Assembly (NCBI GenBank): GCA_035762545.1
Contig: DASTOM010000029.1
Location: 1-64,000 of the forward strand
DNA length: 64,000 bases
Direction: 5' to 3'
Source of the DNA: JANQRA01 sp035762545
GTDB lineage: Bacteria; Actinomycetota; Acidimicrobiia; Spongiisociales; ZC4RG35
Shown here: positions 1 to 9,329 of the stretch, piece by piece
Position numbering within the stretch: the stretch's first letter is position 1
Layout: the number at the start of each line of letters is the position of its first letter
Made by a program: the position numbers and the translations under genes
The notes under the pieces: generated by a model
Told to the model about the DNA's origin: nothing
The model's input: the letters and a program-made list of their open reading frames with translations, nothing else
Database searches by the model: none

Positions 1-278
1 ACCTTCCCGAGGACACGGCCCAGGAACAGGTGATGCTCCAGGCCCTCGGCGAGGACCAGGTCGACGCCAGCGGCCGTCGTGTCGAGGAGCTCGGCATCAG
101 CGGTGTTGGCCTCCGCCTTGGTGAGGGTCTCCTTGATGGCGATGACGCGCCTGTCGATGGTCCTGACGAAGAGGACCAGGATCGTGAGCAGGGCCGCCAC
201 CGCGACGACCACGGCGAGACCGGCCCAATTGGCGATCTGCCAGAGGGTCTCTTGGGATTCGGTGAGTGCAAGCGTCAT
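1..278 (-). CDS. Small single-pass membrane protein, C-terminus beyond window edge
   Basis: This gene is cut by the left end of the window; 92 codons are visible from an ATG at 278. An N-terminal stretch (about residues 18-40, rich in Val, Ala and Leu) is a clear transmembrane helix. A charged helical segment with RTIDRRVIAIKETLTKAEANT follows in outline. It is the last visible gene of the minus-strand carbon monoxide dehydrogenase cluster and follows three similar small membrane genes with only short gaps. The motif ANTADAELLD resembles NTAALNDL in the preceding gene, so the genes may be paralogues. I do not recognise a named family. The function is unknown; a role in anchoring or supporting the dehydrogenase is inferred from position only. 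Confidence 0.6.
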   Translation of the reverse strand, partial: MTLALTESQETLWQIANWAGLAVVVAVAALLTILVLFVRTIDRRVIAIKETLTKAEANTADAELLDTTAAGVDLVLAEGLEHHLFLGRVLGK

Positions 279-279
279 A

Positions 280-537
280 TCAACCTCCCAACCGCTGACG
301 GCCCCGCTTGAGACCTTCGATGACGTTGATCGCCATGGTGTTCGTCGAGTTCAGGTCGTTGAGTGCCGCGGTGTTGGTCACGGAATCGTCGAGGCTGGCG
401 TCTATCAACGCTGCCTCGTTCCCGATCTTCTTGGCCAGGACCAGGATCGGCACCACGAGGGCGACCACGACCAGGACCACCACCAGACCGATCACATAGC
501 CGACCAGCCAACCGGTGTTTCCGTCGAAAAGATCCAT
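280..537 (-). CDS. Small single-pass membrane protein of the cox cluster
   Basis: This protein of 85 residues has one strongly hydrophobic helix (about residues 10-38, mostly Val, Leu and Ile) followed by a polar tail with NTAALNDLNSTNT. I chose the ATG at 537 over the in-frame ATG at 543 because an AGGAGG ribosome site sits 6 nt before 537 and touches the 543 codon directly. The stop of the upstream gene lies only 11 nt away, so the two are co-translated. No family is recognised. It belongs to a run of four small membrane genes behind coxG, and its work is unknown. Confidence 0.65.
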   Translation of the reverse strand: MDLFDGNTGWLVGYVIGLVVVLVVVALVVPILVLAKKIGNEAALIDASLDDSVTNTAALNDLNSTNTMAINVIEGLKRGRQRLGG

Positions 538-548
538 GTGCATCCTCC

Positions 549-776
549 TCAGATCGACTCGGCGAAGTCGCTGACCGGCTTCAGGTTGGCGTTCACGGAT
601 GCGACCACTGCCGGCACGGTGCTGGTGCGTTCGGCCACGACCCCCACACCTCCGGTGAGCGTCTTCAACGTGGCGAGCGTCGCCCGGAGGTGTCCGATGA
701 CCCGGATCAGACCGAGGGCCGCTGCTGCGATGATCAGCGTCGCCAGGACCAGGGTCACTATTGCTGCTGCTGGCAT
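549..776 (-). CDS. Small single-pass membrane protein of the cox cluster
   Basis: This protein of 75 residues starts at an ATG at 776 preceded by a GAGGGGAGGA ribosome site. The first 30 residues form an Ala/Leu/Ile-rich membrane helix. The rest is a mildly charged helix with the pattern STVPAVVASVNANLKPV. A longer upstream reading frame exists, but its N-terminus reads as the shadow of the neighbouring gene. VPAVVAS resembles VPELLATT in the preceding small gene, which hints at duplication. No known family is recognised. Confidence 0.65.
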   Translation of the reverse strand: MPAAAIVTLVLATLIIAAAALGLIRVIGHLRATLATLKTLTGGVGVVAERTSTVPAVVASVNANLKPVSDFAESI

Positions 777-789
777 GTCTGTCCTCCCC

Positions 790-1044
790 TCAACCGAGCA
801 ACTTGGCCACGGAGCCGGCGTAGCGCACTGCCCCATTCGACACGTCTGCGATGGTCTCGTCGGTCGTCGCCAGCAGCTCCGGCACCCGGTCGACCTCTCC
901 GATGAGTTGAACACCGCCGGCGAGGATCTCGTCGGAGGCCTTCCTGATCCGCTCCAGGGCGGCAAGCACCCGGTTGAGCAAGCCCACCAGGATCGGGACC
1001 ACTGCCACCAGGAGCAGAATGTTTCCTATCCACCACCAGGTCAT
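790..1044 (-). CDS. Small single-pass membrane protein of the cox cluster
   Basis: This protein of 84 residues begins MTWWWIGNILLL. It has one membrane helix (about residues 4-25) followed by a charged helix and the segment VPELLATTDETIADV. The start is supported by AGGAGG 5 nt upstream. It follows coxG by 10 nt and opens the run of four tiny membrane genes. I do not recognise it. The shape of one helix plus a cytoplasmic or periplasmic amphipathic tail would suit a membrane-tethering or assembly factor, but that is inference. Confidence 0.65.
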   Translation of the reverse strand: MTWWWIGNILLLVAVVPILVGLLNRVLAALERIRKASDEILAGGVQLIGEVDRVPELLATTDETIADVSNGAVRYAGSVAKLLG

Positions 1045-1054
1045 TCGATCCTCC

Positions 1055-1639
1055 TCAGACTCGACTTGGCTCGTAGGGCAGGAAGAACCGCCGCGCCACC
1101 CGTTTGAGGGCCATCCATGCCGCCCTCAACCCGATGGCAAGGCCACTGGCTCCACCCGTCCCGTGTGATTCGTCCAACGCGATCCCGCGCTCGTAGGCGT
1201 CGAGCCGGGTCTGCATGTTCTTCCCGAAGTCACTCATCAATACCTGGGTCACATCGCCGATCATCCCCCGTCCGAACTGCGCCGCCGCCCCGGAGAGGTG
1301 TATCTCCTGGGTGACGTTCATGGTCGTTCCCTTCCCGTGGGGGTGGAGCTTCATCGTGAGATCGAGGCTCGCTCGATCGCCACCGGTCTCGTCCATGCCG
1401 ACCGCATCGATGACGATGGTCTTATTCTCTTCGTCGCGCTCGAGGACTTTGGCTTCGCCGGCGAACTTCAATTTCACCGGGCCCATGTTGATGGCGACTG
1501 TCCCGGCGTAGTGATCGGGCCCTAGCTCCTTGCTGAGGTCGGCCCCGGGAAGGCTCGCCGCCACCCTGGGTATGTCCTGGCAGAACCTCCAGACGTCGTC
1601 GACGGGGTATGGCACCTGTATCGAGCTCTCAATAAGCAC
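1055..1639 (-). CDS. coxG: CoxG, carbon monoxide dehydrogenase accessory protein (SRPBCC fold)
   Basis: This protein of 194 residues opens with the typical SRPBCC/CoxG pattern (VPYPVDDVWRFCQDIPRVAASLPG). The N-terminal 150 residues should form the lipid-binding START-like barrel. The C-terminal tail (about residues 160-194) is basic and amphipathic, with AAWMALKRVARRFFL, and could bind the membrane. CoxG proteins are needed to couple form I CO dehydrogenase to the membrane and respiratory quinones. The start overlaps the end of the preceding XdhC-type gene by 11 nt. The gene sits in the same operon as coxMSL, which supports the assignment. Confidence 0.85.
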   Translation of the reverse strand: MLIESSIQVPYPVDDVWRFCQDIPRVAASLPGADLSKELGPDHYAGTVAINMGPVKLKFAGEAKVLERDEENKTIVIDAVGMDETGGDRASLDLTMKLHPHGKGTTMNVTQEIHLSGAAAQFGRGMIGDVTQVLMSDFGKNMQTRLDAYERGIALDESHGTGGASGLAIGLRAAWMALKRVARRFFLPYEPSRV

Positions 1640-2582
1640 GGGTGGTCTCCTTGATGTACTTCTCGGGGTTCTTCTCGAAGGCGACCCGGCATCCCGGGGC
1701 GCAGAAGTAGTAGGTGGTTCCTTCGTGTTCGTAGGGACGGCTGCTCTCGTCAGCGGTCACGGTCATTCCACAGACGAGGTCGATGGCGGTCTCTGGCTGG
1801 GCCTGTTCGGCAGTGCTGGCTCTCGGGGCGAACTCGCCTCGAGACTTGAGAGCCACCAGCTCGGCCAGGACAGCCACGGCGATCTCATTGTGGGAGGTAT
1901 GACCGAGGTCGAGACCGACCGGCACCCGGACCCGGGCCAGTTCATCGGTGGCCAGGCCCTGCTCGGCCAGATGGGCCAGCACGGCTTCACCACGTTTCTT
2001 GGATGCGACCAGACCGACGAATGCCGGGTTTGCCCGAATCGCTCGTTCCAGCGTGTCCTCGTCGTCGTGGCCCTGGGTGGCGACGATGACGATCGAGGTG
2101 GCATCGGTCATCTCGGCGGAGAAAGCGGCCGAGTCGACCAGCTCGGCGCGCCAGCCGAGGACGGCTGCCAGGTCGACGAGGGTCTTCGCCATGGGGGAGC
2201 GGCCCACCACGAGGACCTGTGGCGTCGACAACACCGGCTCGATGTAGAGCTGAAGCGCTCCCTCCGACTGACAGGCCATGGGCACCGAGATCATTCCCTC
2301 AGGAACATGCCCGAAGTCCTCGGGAGCGCCGAGCAGGATGAGCTTTGGCTCGCCCTCGGAGATGACACGCTGACCCTCCCGGATGACAACGGGCTCGGCG
2401 CAGGCGCCACCGATCCAGCCGTGGATCTCGCCGTCGGCGGTGATGATCGCCCGGGCTCCCTGGTGTCCCGAGCTGGGCCCCTGACGCCAGACGACGGTGG
2501 CCAGGGCGAACTTCTCGCCCTTGGCCGCGAGCTCGTTTGCCAGCTCGAGGATCCGCCATCCGTCACCGGGGCCTGGGGTCAT
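1629..2582 (-). CDS. XdhC/CoxF-type molybdenum-cofactor maturation protein fused to a YHS domain
   Basis: This protein has 317 residues. The N-terminal part (about 1-90) matches the XdhC/CoxI domain, including a GGACAEPVV loop. The middle part (about 120-250) is the Rossmann-like XdhC_C domain with VLVVGRSPMAKTL. Such proteins insert or sulfurate the Mo cofactor of xanthine dehydrogenase-type enzymes. The C-terminus (about 270-315) carries a YHS domain with CGMTV, YYFCAPGC and F-x-NPEKY, a cysteine motif often linked to metal binding. That fusion is unusual. The ATG at 2582 overlaps the coxL stop by 4 nt, so a longer upstream frame was rejected. In form I clusters this position is usually coxF. 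Confidence 0.82.
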   Translation of the reverse strand: MTPGPGDGWRILELANELAAKGEKFALATVVWRQGPSSGHQGARAIITADGEIHGWIGGACAEPVVIREGQRVISEGEPKLILLGAPEDFGHVPEGMISVPMACQSEGALQLYIEPVLSTPQVLVVGRSPMAKTLVDLAAVLGWRAELVDSAAFSAEMTDATSIVIVATQGHDDEDTLERAIRANPAFVGLVASKKRGEAVLAHLAEQGLATDELARVRVPVGLDLGHTSHNEIAVAVLAELVALKSRGEFAPRASTAEQAQPETAIDLVCGMTVTADESSRPYEHEGTTYYFCAPGCRVAFEKNPEKYIKETTRAY

Positions 2583-4959
2583 GCTTCGACTCTCACCGGT
2601 GGGGCGCCGCCCACGTCGGCACCGGTCTGCAATGCCTGATACACCCGGTCGGGGAAGATGGGCATGTCGATGTTGCGCACTCCGGTGCCCTTGAGGGCGT
2701 CCATCACCGCATTGACGAACGCCGCCGGGCCGCCGACCGCGGCGCACTCACCGATACCTTTGGCCCCGATCGGGTGATGGGGGCAAGGAGTCACCACCTC
2801 GTGCAGCTCGAACCCCGGAGTCTCCCAGGCGGTGGGCAGCAGATAATCGGTGAAGTTGGCCCCGATGCAGTTCCCCTCCTCGTCGAAGGTGATGAACTGC
2901 ATGTTCGCCATGGCATAGGCTTCGGTGAGCCCACCCATGATCTGTCCCTCGACGATCATCGGGTTTATGCGGACACCGCAGTCATCGACCGCCACCACCC
3001 TGAGGACGTCCCACACCCCGGTTTCGGGGTCGACCTCCACAGTGGCGATATAGCAGGCGAAGGGCCAGGTCAGGTTGGGTGGGTCGTAATAGGCGGTGTT
3101 CTCCAGGCCGGGCTCCATGCCGTCCGGCATGTTGGAGTAGGCCGCCGCCGCCACTTCCTGAATCGTGACCCCACGGTCAGGTTGACTGCGCACGTAGAAC
3201 CGTCCCAGTTCCCACTCGACGTCCTCTTCGGAGATCTCGAGTAGATGGGCCGCCAGCTTCCGGGCCTTGGCTCTGATCTTGCGGGAGACCATGGCCACCG
3301 CGGCACCGGCCACCGGCGTCGATCTGGATGCGTATGTCCCCATCCCGAACGGAGCGGTGTCGGTGTCGCCCTCTTCGACGACTATGTCCTCGGCCGGGAT
3401 GCCCAGCTCGTGGGCGACGATCTGCGCCCAGGTCGTCTCGTGTCCCTGGCCCTGGCCCTTGGCCCCGGTGCGCAGGATCGCCTTGCCGGTCATGTGGACT
3501 CTGAGCTCGGCGGAGTCGAACATCTTGATCCCGAGGATGTCGTACTCGCGGCTGTTCCCCGCCCCGAGCGGCTCGGTCATGGTCGAGATGCCGATGCCGA
3601 GCAGCCGGCCTCGCTTGGCTGCCTCCTCCTTCTGTCTGAGGAAGTCCTCGTAGCCGATCGCCTCCAAGCCGAGATCGAGGCACTTGGCGTACTGCCCCGA
3701 GTCGGTGAGGAACCCGAACGGTGTCCGGTGGGGGAAGTCGTCGTCCCGGACCAGGTTCATGCGTCGGAACGCGGCCTGATCCATGCCGAGGTCGTCGGCC
3801 GCCGCCTGGACCATCCGCTCCTGGAAGAACATCGCCTCCGTCACCCGGAACGAGCAGCGATAGGCGACCCCTCCCGGGGCCTTGTTGGTGTAGACGCCGC
3901 GGGCCTCGAGGTGGGCGGTGGGGATGTCGTAGCAGGCGAACGCCGAGTGCATCAGCCCGATCTTGAACTTGGAAGGCTGGGCGTCGGAGAAGAACGCACC
4001 GTGGTCGGCGAGGGTCTTCATCCGCACCCCGAGGATCTTGCCGTCCCTGCGCAGAGCGAGCTGGCCCTTCAGGTACACGTCCCTTGCGAACCCGGTGGAG
4101 ATCAGGTTCCCGGTGCGGTCCTCGATCCATTTGACCGGCCGCTCCAACAGGATGGAGGCGAGGATCGACGCCACATAGCCCGGGTAGACGGGGACCTTGT
4201 TGCCAAAGCCACCACCGATGTCTGGTGCGATCACCCGGATCATCTGCTCGGGCAGTTCGGCGACGAGAGCCACAGCGGCGCGGATGATGTGGGGCGCCTG
4301 AGTCGTCATGTAGACGGTCAGCTTCCCGGTGGCCCGATTGAAGTCGGCGATCGATCCGCAGGTCTCGATCGGCGAGGGGTGGGACCTCGGGTAGTGGAGG
4401 GAGATCTCCGATACCAGGTCGGCCTCGGCGAAGGCGCGGTCAGTGCCCTCCTTGTCTCCCACCTCCCAGTCGTAGATCACGTTGTTGGGTTGGTTGACCT
4501 TGTCGTCCCGGATCAACGGAGCGCCATCGGCGAGAGACTGTTCAGGGTTGACGATCACCGGCAACGGCTCGTAGTCGACCACGATCGCCTGACACGCGTC
4601 CTTGGCGATGTAGGGGTCGTCGGCGATGACACATGCCACCTCCTGGCCCTGGAACCGCACCTTGTCTGTGGCCAGGACCGCCTGGGTGTCGTAGGACAGT
4701 GTCGGCATCCAGGCCAGGTTGCGAGCCGCCATCATCTCGCCCGTGAGGACGAGACGCACCCCGGCCATCCCCATCGCCTTGGAGATGTCGATCGAGTTGA
4801 TACGAGCGTGCGCGACGGGTGAGCGGAGGATCTCCATGTGGAGCATCCCGGGCAGGACGATGTCGTCGACATAGCCGCCTTTCCCCCGGATGAAGCGGTT
4901 GTCTTCGACCCGACGTCGACTGGCTCCGAGCCCGCCGATCTTGACTTCGTCCAGCGCGG

Positions 4960-4963
<4 letters not shown>
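2579..4963 (-). CDS. coxL: CoxL, large Mo-binding subunit of aerobic carbon monoxide dehydrogenase (form I)
   Basis: This protein of 794 residues, close to the family's usual 800 or so, binds the molybdopterin-cytosine dinucleotide cofactor and oxidises CO to CO2. The decisive motif is AYRCSFR (Cys at residue 370), the form I loop in which the Cys carries the Cu of the Mo-S-Cu site. Form II homologues have AYRGAGR instead. Other family marks are IGGGFGNK (about 255) and the C-terminal GAKGIGECAAVGG segment with the conserved Glu. The start overlaps the coxS stop by 4 nt. It forms the catalytic complex with coxS and coxM in the same operon. Confidence 0.95.
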
Positions 4964-5522
<559 letters not shown>

Positions 5523-5523
<1 letters not shown>

Positions 5524-6398
5524 CAGGCTGCCTCCTCTCCAGCTGTCAGCAAACCGGTCAACAGACGTCTGGTGAATACCCGGACCAGGTTTCGTTTGTA
5601 TTCGGCACTTCCCCGATGGTCGGTGTGAGGCTCGGCGGCGGCCGCAGCGAGCTCTGCCGCCTCACCGATCGACTCGAGGGTCAGCGGCCCACCGACGAGA
5701 AGGGCGGCGGCCTCGTCGGCGGAAATGGTCCTTGGGCCTACCGCGGTGAGGCCGATGCCGGCTCTGACAACGTTGGGCCCGACGCGGTCGATCGCTACCG
5801 CGACACCGGTCGTGGCGAAGTCGCCGACCCGCCGCTCCAGCTTCAAGTAGCCACCCGTTGCCGTGCCCTGAGGGGCGGGGATCACTGCTTCGACGGCGAC
5901 CTCGTCGATGTCCAGTGTGTTTTGGAATGGACCTCGGACCAGGTCCTTCATCGCGATGCTGCGCCGGCCACGTGTGCTCTCGGCGACGACGGACGCACCG
6001 AGGGCCATCATCACCGAAGACCAGTCACCCTGTGGATCCGCGTGACACAGCGATCCGACGAGGGTGCCCCGGTTGCGCACGACAGGGTCGGCGACGAGGG
6101 GGGCGGCGGCCATCATCGTCGGCTGATGCTGGGCGAGGAGGGACGATCGCTCCAGGTCGGCGTGACGGCACAACGCACCAACCCGGATGGACCCGTCGGC
6201 ATCGCGCTCGTGATAGGCCAGGTCGGGTATCTCGTTGATGTCGACGAGCATCTCGGGGGAGGCGAAGCGAAGCTTCAGCATCGGGACGAGGCTCTGACCC
6301 CCGGCGAGGATCTTGGCCTCCCCGCCTCCGTCGGCGAGGAGACGGGACGCCTCCCCCACGGACCGCGGTGCCTCATATCTGAGTCGTGACGGATACAT
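5523..6398 (-). CDS. coxM: CoxM, FAD-binding medium subunit of carbon monoxide dehydrogenase
   Basis: This protein of 291 residues has the two FAD-binding motifs of the xanthine-dehydrogenase FAD subunit family: AGGQSLVPML (about residues 32-41) and the TLVGSLCHADPQGDW segment (about 115-130). It passes electrons from CoxS to the respiratory chain. The ATG at 6398 has a strong GAGGAGG ribosome site. It is first of the structural trio M-S-L and lies 8 nt after a small unknown gene. Confidence 0.93.
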
Positions 6399-6406
6399 GT
6401 TCCTCC

Positions 6407-6757
6407 TCAGGCCAGTTCGGAGTCGTCAGCCGGCTGGAACACCGATCGGGATTGGGGGTCGGGTACCGCAACCGGCAAGGACTCGTCGGTCGGATCCGGA
6501 CGTGGCTCTTGATGCGGGGGCCATGGCCCCTGGACCGGCTGGCCGGCGACCTTGAGGTAGTCGATTATCTGGGGCCAGGCCCAGATCGTGGGACTCGGCC
6601 CCTCCTTGGGTGCGTTCTCCACCAGGTCGTAGAGCCGGGGGTTGCCCCGGGTCGAGCCCGATTCGGAGGTCATTCCGAAACCTGCCAGCGGTGCCGCGTC
6701 GACACGATGACATGCGAAACCAGGACTCTGGGGACCACAACCAACCTCCTCGTTCAC
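6407..6757 (-). CDS. Small unknown protein leading the coxMSL genes
   Basis: This open frame of up to 116 residues lies between the coxE end and coxM, with its stop 8 nt before the coxM start. The C-terminal half is rich in Pro, Asp and Gln and looks disordered. The middle has a motif-like stretch RLYDLVENAPKEG followed by TIWAWPQIIDYL. The start is unclear: GTG at 6757 or ATG at 6673 (88 residues) are both possible. I do not recognise it. Its location inside the cox cluster suggests an accessory protein or a translated leader. Confidence 0.5.
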   Translation of the reverse strand: MNEEVGCGPQSPGFACHRVDAAPLAGFGMTSESGSTRGNPRLYDLVENAPKEGPSPTIWAWPQIIDYLKVAGQPVQGPWPPHQEPRPDPTDESLPVAVPDPQSRSVFQPADDSELA

Positions 6758-6779
6758 GACACGATCCGGTGAATAGTGT

Positions 6780-6803
6780 CACTTTGCACCCTACACAGTG
6801 CAC
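6780..6803 (-). promoter_or_regulatory. Direct repeat upstream of the coxMSL gene set
   Basis: Two copies of GTGCAnnGTG (minus strand: GTGCACTGTG and GTGCAAAGTG) are separated by 4 nt, a 14-bp period. They lie in the 125-nt gap between coxE and the small gene before coxM. The gap is the only place in the cluster with room for an internal promoter. The spacing and position fit a transcription-factor site, but no regulator is known from the window. Confidence 0.35.
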
Positions 6804-6882
6804 GGTTGTGGGTGCCCCGGAACTGGAGGGTTGTTTGCAGCCTGGCGAGGAGATTCGTCGAGACCGCGCTGTTCAGTATCCC

Positions 6883-8007
6883 TTAACCAGTGAGCGAGTC
6901 GAGGAGTCTCACGACCCCGCGCAGGTCGAAGACGCTCGCCGCGGGGAGAAGGTGGTCGATGTGAGGCAGGGCCGCCCTCATGCCCCTGGTGGCCGGCTGA
7001 TAGTCGGCCCGTGCGGCCAAGGGGTTGAGCCAGATCACCCGGTGCACGGTCCGGGCGAGACGTCCCATCTCGAGGCGGAGCAGTTCGGGGTCCCCACAGT
7101 CCCAACCGTCCGAGAGGATCAAGGCGATCGGACCTCCCCGGGACAGCCTTCGGCTCCAGTGGCGGTTCCATTCGGCGAGGGCTTCGCCGATCTTGGTTCC
7201 GCCCGACCAGTCATGGACCGTCGAGGAGACCTTGGCCAATGCGGTCCTGGTATCACGTCTTCTCAGATCGTCCGTGATTCGGGTTAGCTCGGTCGAGAAG
7301 GTGAAGACCTCGACGTGATCGAGCCGGCGCTGTGCGGCGTGGGCAAACACCAGGAAGAGATCGGCGTACTTCTCCATGGAGCCGGAGATGTCGGCGATGA
7401 CGATCAATGGGCGTTGACGCTTTCGCCGGGTCTTCCTGACGATTCGCATCAGGTCTCCGTCGGGTCTGGTGGTCCCGCGGAGGGTCCGGCGCAGATCGGG
7501 CATGGTTCCGTTGCGGGCCGCCGACCAGCGTCGGGTCTTGACGTCGGATGGCTGCCAGGTCATCGCCATCACCAGACGCCTGGCTTCGGCGAGTTGGGCT
7601 TCGTCGAGATCGGCGAAGTCGCGCTCGGCCACGTTCTCGACGGCGGAGGCCCCGGCCTGCGACTGGGTTTCGCTGGTCGGCGCCTGGTCCAGCTCCTGGA
7701 GCACCGGTTGGAGCGTCGACACCGAGGCGAGGCGGGACCGGGGCTCTTCGTTTCCGGGGAGAGGCACTAGGCGATCGAAGAAGGCAGTGAACTCCTCGTC
7801 GAACGGCACCCGTTGGTCCGGGTCGGTGATGGCGAGTGCCCTGAGGGAGGCATACACCTGGCGACGTTGGGCCGGGTCGACGAGGGTCATCGCCTTTGCC
7901 ATGTCAGCCACCTGATCGGGTGTCACGGTGAGACCCCGGCTGCGTAGAGCGGAGGCAAACGTGGCCAGGTCACCGACCGGGCCCGTACTCACGACCTGGA
8001 GTCCCAT
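6883..8007 (-). CDS. coxE: CoxE-type von Willebrand factor A domain protein
   Basis: This protein of 374 residues belongs to the CoxE/VWA family. The C-terminal half carries the VWA fold with a MIDAS motif DISGSM (about residue 205). Together with the AAA ATPase CoxD it acts in maturation of the Cu-containing active site of CO dehydrogenase, as known for form I clusters. I chose the ATG at 8007 because a GGAG site sits 9 nt upstream. The alternative ATG at 8058 would overlap coxD by 26 nt. Bases 6758-6882 after the stop hold no gene. Confidence 0.85.
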   Translation of the reverse strand: MGLQVVSTGPVGDLATFASALRSRGLTVTPDQVADMAKAMTLVDPAQRRQVYASLRALAITDPDQRVPFDEEFTAFFDRLVPLPGNEEPRSRLASVSTLQPVLQELDQAPTSETQSQAGASAVENVAERDFADLDEAQLAEARRLVMAMTWQPSDVKTRRWSAARNGTMPDLRRTLRGTTRPDGDLMRIVRKTRRKRQRPLIVIADISGSMEKYADLFLVFAHAAQRRLDHVEVFTFSTELTRITDDLRRRDTRTALAKVSSTVHDWSGGTKIGEALAEWNRHWSRRLSRGGPIALILSDGWDCGDPELLRLEMGRLARTVHRVIWLNPLAARADYQPATRGMRAALPHIDHLLPAASVFDLRGVVRLLDSLTG

Positions 8008-8032
8008 TTCATGAGACTCCAACGTGATTGGA

Positions 8033-8914
8033 TCACGCGCCGACCAGGGCTTCGACACCAGCCTCGCGCACTGCGTCTATGTCGTCTTTGTACTTGAGGA
8101 CGACGCCGAGTGTCTTGTCGGCCAAGGCTGCGGTCAGCTCGCCATCATGGAGCAACTCCAGCGAGACCGCCCAGTCGAGAGTCTCGGCGACACCCGGCGG
8201 CTTGAACAGGTCCATGTCCCTCAGCTTGGCCATGGCTTGGGCGAGGGTGGTGGCCAGGTCGGCGTCGATCCCGGGCACCTTGCGGGTGACGATCGACGCT
8301 TCGAGGGATGGCGTGGGGTAGTCGATCCAGTGGTAGATGCACCGCCGCTTCAGCGCGTCGTGGATTTCTCGGGTGCGGTTGGAGGTCAGGATGACGATTG
8401 GCGGCTCTTCTGCCCTGATCGTCCCTATCTCGGGAATCGACACCTGGAAATCGCTGAGGAGCTCTAGGAGGAATGCCTCGAATTCCTCATCGGCGCGGTC
8501 CAACTCGTCGATGAGGAGCACCGGGCGACGTCCGTCCTTTGCGGCTTCGATCGCCTGAAGCAGAGGTCGGGCGATGAGGAAGTCGCGGCTCATGATGTCC
8601 CTCGCCGTCGCCTTGGCACCCTCACCACGTGCTTCGAGGAGCCGGATCTCCATCATCTGGAGGGCGTAGTCCCATTCGTACAACGCATGACCCACATCGA
8701 GCCCCTCGTAGCACTGGAGACGGATGAGGTCTTCACCGGTCATCGCGGCGAGCACCTTCGCCACCTCGGTCTTCCCCACTCCTGCCTCACCCTCGAGGAA
8801 CAGGGGACGGCCCAACTGGAGGGCGAGGTGGATGGCCACAGTGAGATCTTCCCCGGCGAAGTAGTCCTGGGCGTCGAGGGCGGCCTGGAGGTCGTCGATG
8901 GTCTTCGGGATCAC
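8033..8914 (-). CDS. coxD: CoxD-type MoxR AAA+ ATPase
   Basis: This protein of 293 residues is a MoxR-family AAA+ ATPase. Walker A is GEAGVGKT (42-49) and Walker B is LLIDELDRAD (about 132-141). The sensor region SNRTREIHDALKRRC has the usual arginine fingers. CoxD acts as a chaperone with the VWA protein CoxE, here encoded directly downstream, to insert sulfur and copper into CoxL. It starts at GTG 8914. It is the first gene of the cox run on this strand. Confidence 0.87.
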   Translation of the reverse strand: MIPKTIDDLQAALDAQDYFAGEDLTVAIHLALQLGRPLFLEGEAGVGKTEVAKVLAAMTGEDLIRLQCYEGLDVGHALYEWDYALQMMEIRLLEARGEGAKATARDIMSRDFLIARPLLQAIEAAKDGRRPVLLIDELDRADEEFEAFLLELLSDFQVSIPEIGTIRAEEPPIVILTSNRTREIHDALKRRCIYHWIDYPTPSLEASIVTRKVPGIDADLATTLAQAMAKLRDMDLFKPPGVAETLDWAVSLELLHDGELTAALADKTLGVVLKYKDDIDAVREAGVEALVGA

Positions 8915-8924
8915 TGCGGACAGG

Positions 8925-9329
8925 TTACGGGTCTCGTCGGGACTTGCGAGAGGCCCGGTCCTCTATTGCCCTCTCGATGGTTCGGATCGGATCGACAGCT
9001 GCAACGTCCTCGGCATAGGAGATGACAGCCGGGCCGGGGCCGACGCCGTAGAAACGCCCGGCATCGTCCCTCGTCAGATAAGAGGCGTCGATCAGTTCCC
9101 GGCGGATGGTGACTTGGTCGATCTGCAACGATGGACATCCCCGATCCAGCCAATCGCGTACCGCGGCGTCGACCTCTTTCTCGGTGTAGATCATGCCTCG
9201 TTCGAACGTATGGCTTGCTGCCATCAGCATGACGTGGCGGTCGCGCTCCTTCTTCGGAAACCCCCGCGCCCCTCCGAGGCAGAGCGCCACGAGCCTCTTC
9301 TCGTACTCGGCGGCGGTGATCTGGCTCAA
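8925..9329 (-). CDS. DUF2087 domain protein
   Basis: This protein of 134 residues has the DUF2087 layout: a basic segment GFPKKERDRHVML, then YTEKEVDAAVRDW and RRELIDASYLTRDDAGRFY, a winged-helix-like pattern. The family is often found at the end of ArsR-type regulators or on its own. The TTG at 9329 overlaps the stop of the VOC gene upstream, and the stop lies 10 nt before coxD, so it could be read through into the cox operon. The biochemical role is not established. Confidence 0.7.
   Translation of the reverse strand: MSQITAAEYEKRLVALCLGGARGFPKKERDRHVMLMAASHTFERGMIYTEKEVDAAVRDWLDRGCPSLQIDQVTIRRELIDASYLTRDDAGRFYGVGPGPAVISYAEDVAAVDPIRTIERAIEDRASRKSRRDP

Noticed and set aside
3245..4822. Plus-strand open frame of 525 codons
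   Set aside because: It mirrors coxL, whose motifs are unmistakable. High GC keeps antisense frames open, and the translation shows no family pattern.
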